Shown: positions 9,657 to 18,486, numbered from the stretch's first letter. The stretch is 64,000 nucleotides of DNA from Sphingomonas sp. (GCF_017744835.1 NZ_JAGIAM010000001.1:744001-808000), one strand, 5' to 3'. Notes: generated by a model not told the origin, from the sequence alone. Numbers and translations: made by a program.

Positions 9657-10546
9657 TGCTCTACCGCATCCGGCACGTGACGCGGTTCGAATATGCCGAG
9701 CCCGCTGCCTTTGCGCGCAACAACCTGCGGCTGCAGCCGATACTCTGGTCGGGGCAAGTGCTCGAGGATTATGCGCTCACCATCCAGCCGCGCGCGCGCA
9801 CCCATCCGGTGCGTGCCGAGGCGGGGCTGGCGAACGTCGTCCGCATGGTGATCGAGGAGCCGGCGCGCGTGCTGGTGATCGAGAGCAGCGCGCGCGTACG
9901 CGTCGACCGGCCGGTGCCCGCGCCCTCGCCGACCGATCCGAGCATCGGCGAAGTGGCGCGGCTGGCGCGCGAGGTTCGCGACGCGGGACCGGCGAGCCCG
10001 GCGGCCTATCTCTTCCCCTCCCCGCGAATCCCGCTTGAGCGGGACATCGCCGAGTGGTGCGCGGCCGAGCTGGCGCAGGATCGGGGCGTGCTCGAGGCGG
10101 CGATCGCGCTCGCCACGCGCATCCAGCGCGAGTTCGCCTTCGATCCTTCGGCGACGCTGGTCGATACCCCGCCGCACCAGGCCTTCGCCAAGCGCGGGGG
10201 CGTGTGCCAGGACTTCGCCCAGATCATGATCTCGGGCCTGCGCGCGGCGGGGCTGCCGGCGGCCTATGTCTCCGGGTACATCCGCACCCTGCCGCCGCCC
10301 GGCCAGCCGCGGCTCGCGGGCGCGGACGCGACGCATGCCTGGGTGCTGGTCTGGGCGGGGCCCGCGCTCGGCTGGGTGGGGGTCGATCCGACCAACGGCA
10401 TCTGGATGGCAGGCGACCATGTCGTGGTGGCGATCGGGCGCGATTACGCCGATGTCGCGCCGATCGACGGGATCATGCTGGGCTATGGTGCGCAGAAGCT
10501 CGACGTATCGGTCGATGTCGAGCCGCTCGACGAGGGTTCGAGCTGA
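9656..10546 (+). CDS. Transglutaminase-like cysteine protease/amidase family protein
   Basis: A 296-residue protein with the bacterial transglutaminase N-terminal beta domain (YRIRHVTRFEYAEPA, NNLRLQP) and a papain-like core. The catalytic Cys lies in GGVCQDFAQ (about residue 184), His in ADATHAWV and Asp in GVDPTNG. Such enzymes cleave or rearrange amide bonds. No signal peptide is visible, so a cytoplasmic place is likely. Coupling to the ATP-grasp/alpha-E gene matches the known conserved neighbourhood COG2308-COG2307-COG1305, suggesting it trims or transfers the product of the ATP-grasp enzyme. That role is inference. Confidence 0.88.
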   Translation: MLYRIRHVTRFEYAEPAAFARNNLRLQPILWSGQVLEDYALTIQPRARTHPVRAEAGLANVVRMVIEEPARVLVIESSARVRVDRPVPAPSPTDPSIGEVARLAREVRDAGPASPAAYLFPSPRIPLERDIAEWCAAELAQDRGVLEAAIALATRIQREFAFDPSATLVDTPPHQAFAKRGGVCQDFAQIMISGLRAAGLPAAYVSGYIRTLPPPGQPRLAGADATHAWVLVWAGPALGWVGVDPTNGIWMAGDHVVVAIGRDYADVAPIDGIMLGYGAQKLDVSVDVEPLDEGSS

Positions 10547-10612
10547 CGCCCGGGCCCACTTGCGCGAAACGCATCCCGCGCCGAAATACTTGGCCAAAGA
10601 ATAGGGGACGAA

Positions 10613-11563
10613 ATGGCCGATCCATATGCAACTCTGGGCGTGGCGCGCACGGCGAGCGAGGCTGACATCAAGAAAGCCTATCGCAAGCTCGCCAAGGAGC
10701 TGCACCCCGACCGGAACAAGGACAACCCCAAGGCCTCCGAGCGCTTCAGCCAGGTGACCCAGGCCTATGACCTGCTGACCGACAAGGACAAGCGCGCGCG
10801 CTTCGACCGCGGCGAGATCGACGGCGACGGCAACCCGACCTCGCCCTTCGGCTTCGGCACGGGCGCGGGCGGACAGGGCGGCGGATTCCGTCCCGGTGGC
10901 GCGCAGTTCGATTTCGGCGGCGAGGCCGGCGACCTGGGCGACATCTTCGAGGGGCTGTTCGGCGGCGGCGCGGGGCGGCGCGGCGCCGGCCAGGGCGGCG
11001 GTTTCAGCGGCGGCTTCGGCGGCTTCGGGCGCCGGCCCGCGGCCAAGGGCGCCAACGTCGCCTATCGGCTGGCGGTGTCGTTCGAGGACGCCGCGCGGCT
11101 CGCACCCCAGCGGATCACGCTGCGCGACGGCAAGACGATCGACCTCAAGCTGCCCGCAGGCGTCGAGACCGGCACGCAGATGCGCCTCTCGGGGAAGGGC
11201 GAGGAGGGGCCCGGCGGCTTCGGCGACGCGATCGTCACGATCGAAGTCCAGCCGCATCGCTTCTACACGCGCGACGGCGACGACATCCGGCTCGACTTGC
11301 CGGTGACTCTGTCCGAGGCCGTGCTCGGCGCGCAGGTGCGCGTGCCCACGCCCGACGGCGCAGTGATGCTCACCGTCCCCAAGGGCTCGACCTCGGGCAA
11401 GGTGCTGCGGCTCAAGGGGCGCGGCTTCCACAAGAAGGGCGGCGGGCGCGGTGACCTGCTGGTCACGCTGATGGTCGACCTGCCGGTGGACGACGACGCG
11501 CTGATCGAGTTCGCCCAGGGCTGGCAGAACAAGGGGAACCCACGCGGCCGGATGGGCGTCTGA
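10613..11563 (+). CDS. DnaJ-like co-chaperone with J domain and C-terminal DnaJ domains (CbpA type)
   Basis: 316 residues: an N-terminal J domain with [20 protein letters not shown] and the HPD motif at residues 31-33, a Gly/Phe-rich linker (about 75-145), then two beta-sandwich substrate-binding domains containing [17 protein letters not shown] and [15 protein letters not shown]. The cysteine-rich zinc domain of DnaJ is absent, placing it with CbpA-type Hsp70 co-chaperones that stimulate DnaK ATPase. It follows the transglutaminase by 66 nt and precedes the YihY-type gene by 20 nt, so a shared transcript is possible. The HPD box is intact. Confidence 0.9.
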   Translation: MADPYATLGVARTASEADIKKAYRKLAKELHPDRNKDNPKASERFSQVTQAYDLLTDKDKRARFDRGEIDGDGNPTSPFGFGTGAGGQGGGFRPGGAQFDFGGEAGDLGDIFEGLFGGGAGRRGAGQGGGFSGGFGGFGRRPAAKGANVAYRLAVSFEDAARLAPQRITLRDGKTIDLKLPAGVETGTQMRLSGKGEEGPGGFGDAIVTIEVQPHRFYTRDGDDIRLDLPVTLSEAVLGAQVRVPTPDGAVMLTVPKGSTSGKVLRLKGRGFHKKGGGRGDLLVTLMVDLPVDDDALIEFAQGWQNKGNPRGRMGV

Positions 11564-11583
11564 AGTCCGAGGGACATGATGGC

Positions 11584-12534
11584 GTGAATACAGGGGAAAC
11601 TTCCGCCGGCGAGCAGGCGCGGCCGGGCCTTTGGAGCCGCATCCGCGCCGCATTGAACCGGCTGGGGGTCTCCGACCGATTCTTCGCTGTGGCCGGCAAG
11701 GTGATCATACGGACCTTCAACGAAGGGTTCACCTACGCGGGCAACCTTGCCTACCTGTCGCTGGTCACGCTCTTTCCCTTCTTCATCGTCGCCGCGGCGA
11801 TCGCCCAGCTGGTGGGGCGCAACGCCGAGGCGATCCATACGCTCGAGGCATTTCTGCACACCGTGCCGCCCGATGTGGCGAACGTGCTGCGCAAGCCGGT
11901 GTCGGACGTGCTCCAGGCGCGCACGGGCAACCTGCTGTGGCTGGGCGGGCTCGTGGGCCTTTGGACCACCGCGGGGTTCATCGAGACGCTGCGCGGCATC
12001 CTCAGGAAGGCGTACGGAGTCCAGTCGAGCACGCCGTTCTGGCGCTATCGGCTGGGCGCGATCGGGATGATCATCGGGGCAGTGATCCTGGCGATGGCGG
12101 CGTTCAGCTTCCAGGTGGTGCTGACCGCGGCGGAACAGTTCATCTATCGCCTGCTGCCCTGGGCGTCGCAGGCGCGCACGATCGTCTCGCTGAGCCGGTT
12201 TGCGCCGGCGCTGGCGCTGTTCGCCGCGCTCTACATCCTCTTCTATTCGCTGACTCCGCGCCGCTACCGCAATTCGCGCTGCCCCAAATGGCCCGGTGCG
12301 GCCTTCACCACCTTGTGGTGGATGGGCACTACGGCGCTGCTTCCGGTGGCGCTGGGCCGGCTCGGCAGCTACGACCTGACCTATGGCAGCCTTGCCGGCG
12401 TGATGATCGCCTTGATTTTCTTCCAGTTCATCGGCCTCGGCATGGTCGCGGGCGCCGAGCTCAACGCCGCACTGGCGGAAACCCCCTCGGACGGTCTAGA
12501 GGAGGCGCCCGAAGAGGAGGAAGTGGCATCGTGA
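11584..12534 (+). CDS. YihY/BrkB family inner-membrane protein
   Basis: 316-residue predicted membrane protein with about six hydrophobic helices. Family signatures include FTYAGNLAYLSLVTLFPFFIV, GLWTTAGFIETLRGILRKAYG and YRNSRCPKWPGA. The C-terminal tail is acidic (EEAPEEEE). Once annotated as ribonuclease BN by mistake; the real function of the family is not settled. Start is GTG at 11584, preceded by GAGGGA; the closer ATG codons at 11576 and 11579 are out of frame. Its stop overlaps the GTG start of fabI. Confidence 0.87.
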   Translation: MNTGETSAGEQARPGLWSRIRAALNRLGVSDRFFAVAGKVIIRTFNEGFTYAGNLAYLSLVTLFPFFIVAAAIAQLVGRNAEAIHTLEAFLHTVPPDVANVLRKPVSDVLQARTGNLLWLGGLVGLWTTAGFIETLRGILRKAYGVQSSTPFWRYRLGAIGMIIGAVILAMAAFSFQVVLTAAEQFIYRLLPWASQARTIVSLSRFAPALALFAALYILFYSLTPRRYRNSRCPKWPGAAFTTLWWMGTTALLPVALGRLGSYDLTYGSLAGVMIALIFFQFIGLGMVAGAELNAALAETPSDGLEEAPEEEEVAS

Positions 12535-13334
12535 CGGGATTGATGCAGGGCAAGCGCGGGCTGATCATGGGCCTCGCCAACGATCGTTCGCTCGCCTGGG
12601 GCATTGCGCAGAAGCTGCGCGAGCAGGGCGCCGAGCTTGCGTTCAGCTATCAGGGTGAGGCGCTGGAGAAGCGCGTGCGGCCGCTCGCCGAGCAGCTGGG
12701 CAGCGACTTCCTGATCGACTGCGACGTCTCCGACATGGTGGCGCTCGACACGGCGTTCGACACGCTCGCCGCGCGCTGGCCGACGATCGACTTCGTCGTC
12801 CATGCGATCGGCTTCTCCGACAAGAACGAGCTGCGCGGCGGCTATGTCGACACCAGCCTCGACAATTTCCTGATGACGATGAACATCAGCGTCTATTCGT
12901 TCGTGGCGGTGTGCAAGCGAGCGGCGGCGATGATGCCCAACGGCGGCAGCCTGCTGACGCTCAGCTATTACGGCGCCGAGAAGGTGATCCCGCACTATAA
13001 CGTGATGGGCGTCGCCAAGGCCGCGCTCGAGACCAGCGTCCAGTATCTCGCGGTCGACCTCGGCCGCGACAATATCCGCGTCAATGCGATCTCGGCCGGG
13101 CCGATCAAGACGCTCGCCGCATCGGGCATCGGCGACTTCCGCCTGATCCTCAAGTGGAACGAGCTCAACAGCCCGCTCAAGCGCAACGTCACGATCGAGG
13201 ATGTCGGCGGCGCGGGACTCTACCTGCTGTCCGACCTCGCCTCGGGCGTGACCGGCGAGACGCACCATGTCGACGCCGGCTACAACGTCATCGGCATGAA
13301 GGCCGAGGACGCGCCCGACATCGCGCTGGTCTAA
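12531..13334 (+). CDS. fabI: Enoyl-[acyl-carrier-protein] reductase (NADH)
   Basis: FabI reduces trans-2-enoyl-ACP in the last step of each fatty-acid elongation cycle and is the target of triclosan-type inhibitors. The 267-residue protein begins TGLMQGKRGLIMGLANDRS with the SDR-like nucleotide-binding turn, and has the YxxxxxxK pair in HYNVMGVAKAALE and SAGPIKTLAASGI. The start is GTG at 12531 overlapping the upstream stop (GTGA), with a GGAGGA 10 nt before; the frame continues upstream but only as an overlap of the YihY gene. A palindromic repeat follows the stop directly. Confidence 0.96.
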   Translation: MTGLMQGKRGLIMGLANDRSLAWGIAQKLREQGAELAFSYQGEALEKRVRPLAEQLGSDFLIDCDVSDMVALDTAFDTLAARWPTIDFVVHAIGFSDKNELRGGYVDTSLDNFLMTMNISVYSFVAVCKRAAAMMPNGGSLLTLSYYGAEKVIPHYNVMGVAKAALETSVQYLAVDLGRDNIRVNAISAGPIKTLAASGIGDFRLILKWNELNSPLKRNVTIEDVGGAGLYLLSDLASGVTGETHHVDAGYNVIGMKAEDAPDIALV

Positions 13335-13340
13335 AAATCT

Positions 13341-13452
13341 CCCTCTCCCCTCCGGGGAGAGGGTCGGGGAGAGGGGCTGCCGGGGCGGCTCCTTTCGATC
13401 GCGCCGAACGCGCGACTCCCCTCTCCCAACCCTCTCCCCGGAGGGGAGAGGG
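13341..13452. repeat. GC-rich palindromic repeat (family 1, full copy)
   Basis: Two roughly 36-nt arms (13341-13376 and 13418-13452) are almost perfect inverted repeats; each arm is itself a smaller palindrome with core ctcccctccggggagag. The 41-nt centre is GC-rich. It could end the fabI transcript. Its right arm ends GGGGAGAGGG and lies 8 nt before the ATG of the acetyltransferase gene, so it also supplies that gene's purine-rich ribosome-binding region. Related copies lie at 30889, 39172, 45819 and 47133. Confidence 0.85.
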
Positions 13453-13460
13453 CTTTCGGC

Positions 13461-13988
13461 ATGAGCATCGCCATCCGCCCCGCGACCGGCGGGGATGTCG
13501 CCGCGATCGACGCGCTGCTGCGACGCGCCTTTCCGCGCGCCGACGAGGCGCTGCTCGTCCAGCGGCTGTGCATCGCCGGCGACATGGTGCTGACTCTCGT
13601 CGCAGATGACGAGGAGAGCGGCGCGCTGGCGGGCGTAGTGGTGTTCAGCCGGATGGCGGTGGACGTGGGCGGCAGGGTCATCGCGGCAGTGGCGCTGGCG
13701 CCGCTTGCGGTCGAGGCCGACTATCGCCGCCAGGGCGTGGGCGAGGCGCTGGTCCAGGCGGGGCTGGCGCAGCTTCGCGACGCGGGGGCGATGCTCGCCT
13801 TCGTGCTTGGCGAGCCTGATTATTACGAGCGCTTCGGCTTCTCGGCCGACTGGGCGCAGGGATTTGCCTCGCCCTATGCAGGCGACTATCTGATGGCGCT
13901 GCCGCTGCAGGGCGGCGCCATGCCGTGCGGCGAGCGCGGAGCGGCGACGCACGCGGCTGCGTTCGCAGAACTGGGCGGACAGGATTGA
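13461..13988 (+). CDS. GNAT family N-acetyltransferase (YhbS-like)
   Basis: 175-residue acetyl-CoA-dependent acetyltransferase. The acetyl-CoA pyrophosphate loop appears as [15 protein letters not shown], preceded by the beta-4 strand [11 protein letters not shown]; a late [14 protein letters not shown] is typical of the YhbS-like subgroup. Substrate cannot be inferred. Its stop overlaps the TTG start of aroC, so the two are coupled. The translation signal appears to come from the repeat immediately upstream. The C-terminal 30 residues beyond the GNAT core are Ala/Gly-rich and without a recognisable motif. Confidence 0.85.
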   Translation: MSIAIRPATGGDVAAIDALLRRAFPRADEALLVQRLCIAGDMVLTLVADDEESGALAGVVVFSRMAVDVGGRVIAAVALAPLAVEADYRRQGVGEALVQAGLAQLRDAGAMLAFVLGEPDYYERFGFSADWAQGFASPYAGDYLMALPLQGGAMPCGERGAATHAAAFAELGGQD

Positions 13989-15052
13989 GCTACAACAGCT
14001 TCGGGCGCGTATTCCGCTTCACTACCTGGGGCGAGAGCCACGGGCCGGCGCTGGGCGCCGTGGTCGACGGCTGCCCGCCGGGGCTGGCGCTTAGCGAAGC
14101 CGACATCCAGCCCTTCCTCGACAAGCGCCGCCCGGGCCAGTCGCGCTTCACCACGCAGCGCCGCGAGCCCGACCAGGTGCGTATCCTGTCGGGAGTTTTC
14201 GAGGGCCGCACGACCGGCACGCCGATCACCCTGATGATCGAGAATGTCGACCAGCGCTCGAAGGACTATTCGGAGGTCGCCCAGGCCTATCGCCCCGGTC
14301 ACGCCGACTATGCCTATGACGCCAAATACGGCTTCCGCGACTATCGCGGCGGCGGGCGGAGCTCGGCGCGCGAGACCGCGGCACGCGTCGCGGCGGGCGC
14401 CGTGGCGCGGCTGGCGATCCCCGGGGTGCGCATCCGCGCCTGGGTAGAGGCGATAGGCGGCGACGCGATCGACTATGGCAATTTCGACGACGCCGAGATC
14501 GACAACAACGCCTTCTTCTGTCCCGACGCTGCGGCGGCGGCGCGCTGGGAAGCGCTGGTCGATGGCGCCCGCAAGGCGGGGTCGTCGATCGGCGCAGTAG
14601 TGGCGTGCGAAGCGACGGGCGTGCCCGCCGGCTGGGGCGCCCCGCTCTATGCCAAGCTCGACAGCGAGCTGGCGGCGGCGTGCATGTCGATCAACGCCGT
14701 GAAGGGCGTCGAGATCGGCGATGGGTTCGCCGCGGCGGCGCTGACCGGCGAGCAGAATGCCGATGCGATGCGCCCCGGCGCCGATGGTCCGCATTTCCTG
14801 GCCAACCATGCCGGCGGGATCGCCGGGGGCATCTCGACCGGCCAGCCGGTGCGCGTGCGCACTGCGTTCAAGCCGACCAGCTCGATCCTGACCCCCGTCG
14901 AGACGATCAACCGCGCGGGCGAGGCGACCGAGATCGCAACCAAGGGGCGGCACGACCCCTGCGTGGGCATCCGCGGCGTGCCTGTGGTCGAGGCGATGGT
15001 CGCGCTGGTGCTCGCCGACCAGAAGCTGCTCCACCGCGCCCAGTGCGGCTGA
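13985..15052 (+). CDS. aroC: Chorismate synthase
   Basis: FMN-dependent lyase converting 5-enolpyruvylshikimate-3-phosphate to chorismate, the branch point to aromatic amino acids and folate. The 355-residue product begins [19 protein letters not shown], the standard N-terminus, and has [32 protein letters not shown] and GISTGQPV. The TTG at 13985 is chosen because it gives the exact family N-terminus and forms a TTGA overlap with the acetyltransferase stop; the in-frame ATG at 13925 would add 20 unrelated residues. Length is normal. Confidence 0.96.
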   Translation: MSYNSFGRVFRFTTWGESHGPALGAVVDGCPPGLALSEADIQPFLDKRRPGQSRFTTQRREPDQVRILSGVFEGRTTGTPITLMIENVDQRSKDYSEVAQAYRPGHADYAYDAKYGFRDYRGGGRSSARETAARVAAGAVARLAIPGVRIRAWVEAIGGDAIDYGNFDDAEIDNNAFFCPDAAAAARWEALVDGARKAGSSIGAVVACEATGVPAGWGAPLYAKLDSELAAACMSINAVKGVEIGDGFAAAALTGEQNADAMRPGADGPHFLANHAGGIAGGISTGQPVRVRTAFKPTSSILTPVETINRAGEATEIATKGRHDPCVGIRGVPVVEAMVALVLADQKLLHRAQCG

Positions 15053-15085
15053 GCCCCGCCGCAGCCTAACCGCAGGGCGTGCCGT

Positions 15086-15481
15086 TCAGGCGGCGCGGAT
15101 CTCGCCGGAGGGAGTGGCCGAGAAGAGCCAGGCTTCGGCTTCGACCACGGTCTGGAAGCAGCGCGCGTCGCGGCCCGACAGCGCGCGCGAGAGTTGGCTG
15201 CGCGCGAGCGTGGGGCCGATCACGAAGGCGAGGCGGCGCGAGCGATATTCGGGTGCGCCGAGCATCCGCTGGAACTCGGCGACGCTGTCCTGCGGCTGGA
15301 TCTTCATGCCGCGCAGGTCATTGATCGTGAGATGCTGGTTGCGCGCGCAGTGCAGCCGGAGATGCGCCTTCCGCCGTTCCTCGAGGAAATCGGCGATGTC
15401 GGCGGGCGTGAAGAAGCCACTCATCGCGATCCGGACGAGATCGCGCTCGGGCTCCACGTCGATGGAAAACTCGGCGGACAT
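15086..15481 (-). CDS. Small STAS/SpoIIAA-like hypothetical protein
   Basis: 131 residues beginning SAEFSIDVEPERDLVRIAMSGFF; the strand-helix pattern (a short beta start, FTPADIADFLEERRKAH, later LTINDLRGMKIQPQD and RLAFVIGPTLARSQLSRAL) looks like the STAS/SpoIIAA-like fold seen in many alphaproteobacterial hypothetical proteins, but no motif fixes it. It lies just after rpoN on the same strand (45-nt gap), where relatives usually have hpf/raiA, and converges with aroC. It may share the lptB-rpoN transcript. Function unknown; the gene itself is plausible from codon pattern and its ATG start. Confidence 0.6.
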   Translation of the reverse strand: MSAEFSIDVEPERDLVRIAMSGFFTPADIADFLEERRKAHLRLHCARNQHLTINDLRGMKIQPQDSVAEFQRMLGAPEYRSRRLAFVIGPTLARSQLSRALSGRDARCFQTVVEAEAWLFSATPSGEIRAA

Positions 15482-15526
15482 AAAGCAGACCTTAGCCGAT
15501 TCGTCCTTACGGAATCGTTGCTTGCC

Positions 15527-17038
15527 TCAGCCGACGCCTTCGAGCGCCTTTTGCCGGCGGCGCTGGACCGAGCTGCCGATTCCCATCGCCTCGCGATATT
15601 TGGCAACGGTGCGCCGCGCGATGTCGAACCCCTTTTCGCGCAGCATCTCGACCAGCGTATCGTCGGAGAGGATCGCCTTGGGATCCTCGGCCGCGATCAG
15701 GTTGCGGATCGCGCTCTTGACCGCCTCGGCCGAGACGGCCTCGCCCCCGTCGGCCGACTGGATCGCGCTGGTGAAGAAATATTTGAGCTCGAACAGCCCG
15801 CGCGCGCAGCTCAGATATTTGTTCGAGGTCACTCGGCTGACGGTCGATTCGTGCATGCCGATTTCCTCGGCGACCTGGCGCAGCGTCAGCGGGCGCAGGT
15901 GCGCGACTCCGCGCAGGAAGAATTCCTCCTGCTGCTTCACGATCTCGCCCGCGACCTTGACGATGGTGCGCTGGCGCTGGTCGAGCGCCTTGACCAGCCA
16001 GTTGGCGCTGGCAAGGCAGTCGGACAGCCAGGCGCGGCTGGCCTTGTCGCTCTTCGCGGTCGAGACCTCGGCATAATAGGCGCGGTTGACGAGCAGGCGC
16101 GGCAGCGTCGCCGCGTTGATCTCGACCGCCCAGCCGCCCGCCCGGCGCGCAACGAAGATGTCGGGGACCACGGCCTGCACCGGCTCGCCGCCGTAGCGGC
16201 AGCCGGGCTTGGGATCATAGTTGCGCAGCTCGCGGATCATGTCCGCCAGATCCTCGTCGTCGACGTCGCAGATGCGCTTCAAGCGCGCGAGATCGCCACG
16301 CGCGACGAGATCGAGATTGTCGAGCAGCCGCGCCATGCAGGGATCGTAGCGGTCCGCCTCCTTGGCCTGGAGCGCGAGGCATTCGGCGAGGTTGCGCGCG
16401 CCGACGCCGGTGGGATCGAAGGTCTGGATGATGCCGAGCACGCCCTCGACGCGCGCGAGCGGCACGCCCAGGCGATTGGCGATGTCGAGCAGCGGCACGG
16501 TGAGATAACCGCACTCGTCGATCTGATCGATCAGATGCTGGGCGATGAACAGGTCCGATCCCGCCACGCTCGCCCCGGCCTGGGCGAGCAGGTGATCGGT
16601 CAGGCTCAGGTCCGAGCTGCCGAGATTCTCGAAGTCGGGCCCGTCCTCCGAGCCGCCGCCGGAGCTGCCGCCATTGAGCCCCAGCCCGCCGTCGAGCGAC
16701 CCGATCGCGTCGGTGGGGCTGTCGTGGTGGAAGGTCTCGGCGGTGAGATCGACATCGAGCGCCGCCTCGCCCGCGGCGGCGCCGGCTTCGAGCAGCTCGC
16801 TCGCGTCGGGGGGGCCGTCGCGCACGGCATCGAAGTCCGGCTCGGGTTCGGGCGTGGCAAGCTCGGGCGATTCCTCGCCACCCTGCGCCTCGAGCAGCGG
16901 GTTCTTCTCCAGCTCCTCGGCGATGAAGGTCTCGATTTCCAGGTTGGACAGCGCCAGCAGCTTGATCGCCTGCTGGAGCTGCGGCGTCATCACCAGCGAT
17001 TGCGACTGCCGCAGGTCGAGGCGAGGCGCGAGACTCAT
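15527..17038 (-). CDS. rpoN: RNA polymerase sigma-54 factor
   Basis: Alternative sigma factor that needs AAA+ activators and reads -24/-12 promoters. The 503-residue protein has the Gln/Leu-rich activator-contact region LRQSQSLVMTPQLQQAIKLL at the N-terminus, an acidic spacer, the helix-turn-helix TLRQVAEEIGMHESTVSRV, and the RpoN box ARRTVAKYREAMGI before a short tail. The ATG at 17038 is 4 nt after the lptB stop, so the two are tightly coupled; a longer in-frame start at 17083 would overlap lptB. Two palindromes upstream of lptB may control it. Confidence 0.97.
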   Translation of the reverse strand: MSLAPRLDLRQSQSLVMTPQLQQAIKLLALSNLEIETFIAEELEKNPLLEAQGGEESPELATPEPEPDFDAVRDGPPDASELLEAGAAAGEAALDVDLTAETFHHDSPTDAIGSLDGGLGLNGGSSGGGSEDGPDFENLGSSDLSLTDHLLAQAGASVAGSDLFIAQHLIDQIDECGYLTVPLLDIANRLGVPLARVEGVLGIIQTFDPTGVGARNLAECLALQAKEADRYDPCMARLLDNLDLVARGDLARLKRICDVDDEDLADMIRELRNYDPKPGCRYGGEPVQAVVPDIFVARRAGGWAVEINAATLPRLLVNRAYYAEVSTAKSDKASRAWLSDCLASANWLVKALDQRQRTIVKVAGEIVKQQEEFFLRGVAHLRPLTLRQVAEEIGMHESTVSRVTSNKYLSCARGLFELKYFFTSAIQSADGGEAVSAEAVKSAIRNLIAAEDPKAILSDDTLVEMLREKGFDIARRTVAKYREAMGIGSSVQRRRQKALEGVG

Positions 17039-17042
17039 CGGG

Positions 17043-17819
17043 CTAGAGCTCGAAACTCTCGCCGAGATAGAGGCGGCGGACATTCTCGTCGCGGACGAGA
17101 TCGTCGGGCGACCCGGCGAAGAGCACGCGGCCGTCGTAGATGATGTAGCCGCGGTTCACGATGTCGAGCGTCTCGCGGACATTGTGATCGGTGATCAGCA
17201 CGCCGATGCCGCGGTTCTTGAGGTCGCTGATCAGCTCTCGGATGTCGGAGATCGAGATCGGATCGATGCCGGCGAAGGGCTCGTCGAGCAGGATGATCGT
17301 GGGATCGGCCGCGAGCGCGCGGGCAATCTCGGCGCGGCGCCGCTCGCCGCCCGAGAGCGCCATCGACGGCGCGGCGCGCAGACGAGTGAGGCCGAATTCG
17401 TCGAGAAGCTTGTCGAGCCGGGCCTGGCGCGCGTTACGATCGGGCTCGGAGAGCTCGAGCACGGCCATGATGTTCTTCTCGACCGTGAGGCCGCGGAAGA
17501 TCGACGTTTCCTGCGGGAGATAGCCGAGCCCCAGGATCGCGCGGCGATACATGGGCAGCTTGGTGATGTCCTCGCCGTCGAGCATGATTCGGCCCGAATC
17601 GGGCTTCACCAGCCCCATCACCGAATAGAAGCAGGTCGTCTTGCCCGCGCCGTTGGGGCCGAGCAGCCCCACCACTTCGCCGCGACCGACCGAGACCGAC
17701 ACGTCGGTGAGCACCACGCGCTTGTCATAGGATTTGGCGATCGAGACCACCGCAAGCCCCTGCTCCGGCAGCGGAGCCGGATCGGGAAGCGCGTGTTCGA
17801 GCGTGGCGACGTCGTTCAT
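17043..17819 (-). CDS. lptB: LPS export ABC transporter ATPase LptB
   Basis: ATPase that powers lipopolysaccharide extraction from the inner membrane with LptFG and hands it to LptC and LptA. The 258-residue protein shows Walker A GPNGAGKTT, Q-loop YLPQETSIF, signature LSGGERRR, Walker B IILLDEPF and H-loop ITDHN. The ATG at 17819 follows AGGATCC; an alternative at 17834 would add five residues. The start lies inside one of two near-identical palindromes. rpoN begins 4 nt downstream. A 121-nt gap separates it from lptA, leaving room for its own promoter. Confidence 0.95.
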   Translation of the reverse strand: MNDVATLEHALPDPAPLPEQGLAVVSIAKSYDKRVVLTDVSVSVGRGEVVGLLGPNGAGKTTCFYSVMGLVKPDSGRIMLDGEDITKLPMYRRAILGLGYLPQETSIFRGLTVEKNIMAVLELSEPDRNARQARLDKLLDEFGLTRLRAAPSMALSGGERRRAEIARALAADPTIILLDEPFAGIDPISISDIRELISDLKNRGIGVLITDHNVRETLDIVNRGYIIYDGRVLFAGSPDDLVRDENVRRLYLGESFEL

Positions 17820-17889
17820 GGCAGGATCCTGCATGACTTGGCTTGGACGAGCCCGGTGGAGCGGACCGTTTGGCAGGATTCCTGCATGA
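17819..17889. promoter_or_regulatory. Paired palindromes over the lptB start, possible operators or sigma-54 site
   Basis: TGGCAGGATCCTGCATGA (17819-17836) and TGGCAGGATTCCTGCATGA (17871-17889) are near-identical, each containing a palindrome GCAGGA(T)TCCTGC. Their starts are 52 bp apart, about five helical turns. The second matches the sigma-54 consensus TGGCACG-N4-TTGCA at 10 of 12 fixed bases with correct GG-to-GC spacing, but pointing away from lptB. The first covers the lptB start codon and Shine-Dalgarno region. Confidence 0.5.
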
Positions 17890-17940
17890 GAATGGTCCGC
17901 GAGGGAAGGGGGCGTGCGGCAGTCCGTGGAAATCGGCTGC

Positions 17941-18486
17941 TTACTGACCTTCCCGCCGCGGGACAGAGAAGCGGCCGGTGACGCGTCCGCCCTGGTTCTG
18001 GACGCCCGGCGCGGCGGTGCCGCCGACTCCCGATCCGTCGATCGTCGCGCGGCCGGTGTCGAGGTCGATCGACAGCCGCCCGCCCGAGACGGTGTTCGCG
18101 CCCTGGCGCAGCGTGACGCCACCGACCATGGTGATCACGCGCCGGTTGAGGTCATAGACGGCATATTGCGAGCGCGCGCTCTGATCGGGGCGCGTGACCG
18201 TGACGCCGCCGGCCGCGTCGAGGCGCGAGACCTGGGGCGAGCCGTCGGTGATCTGACCGGTGTAGGAAACGGTCATCCGCGCGGCGGTGAGCGTCATCTC
18301 GGCCTGGGTGATCTTGACGTTGCCGGTCAGGATCACGCGATTCGCGCGGTCCTGCAGCTCGATATGGTCTGCGGCGAAGTCGATCGGCGCAGAGCTGTCA
18401 TGGCGCGTCTGCGCATGGGCGGGGACCGACGCGGCTAGCGCCAGCGGGAACCCGAGCGGAAGCAAGGCAAGGCCGCGGATCATCAT
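17941..18486 (-). CDS. lptA: LPS transport periplasmic protein LptA
   Basis: Periplasmic bridge protein that carries lipopolysaccharide across the cell envelope. The 181-residue precursor has a signal peptide ending ASVPAHAQ, followed by the OstA-like repeat region with PIDFAADHIELQDRANRVIL, GNVKITQAEMTLTAARMTV and a C-terminal Gly/Pro tail. The start ATG overlaps the lptC stop (ATGA). The basic C-terminal end (VTGRFSVPRREG) is typical of sphingomonad LptA proteins with variable tails. Function assigned from family pattern and position between lptC and lptB. Confidence 0.9.
   Translation of the reverse strand: MMIRGLALLPLGFPLALAASVPAHAQTRHDSSAPIDFAADHIELQDRANRVILTGNVKITQAEMTLTAARMTVSYTGQITDGSPQVSRLDAAGGVTVTRPDQSARSQYAVYDLNRRVITMVGGVTLRQGANTVSGGRLSIDLDTGRATIDGSGVGGTAAPGVQNQGGRVTGRFSVPRREGQ

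Noticed and set aside
11631..13334. A YihY-FabI fusion reading frame
   Set aside because: The fabI frame stays open upstream only as an overlap; both separate genes have normal lengths and a GTGA junction.
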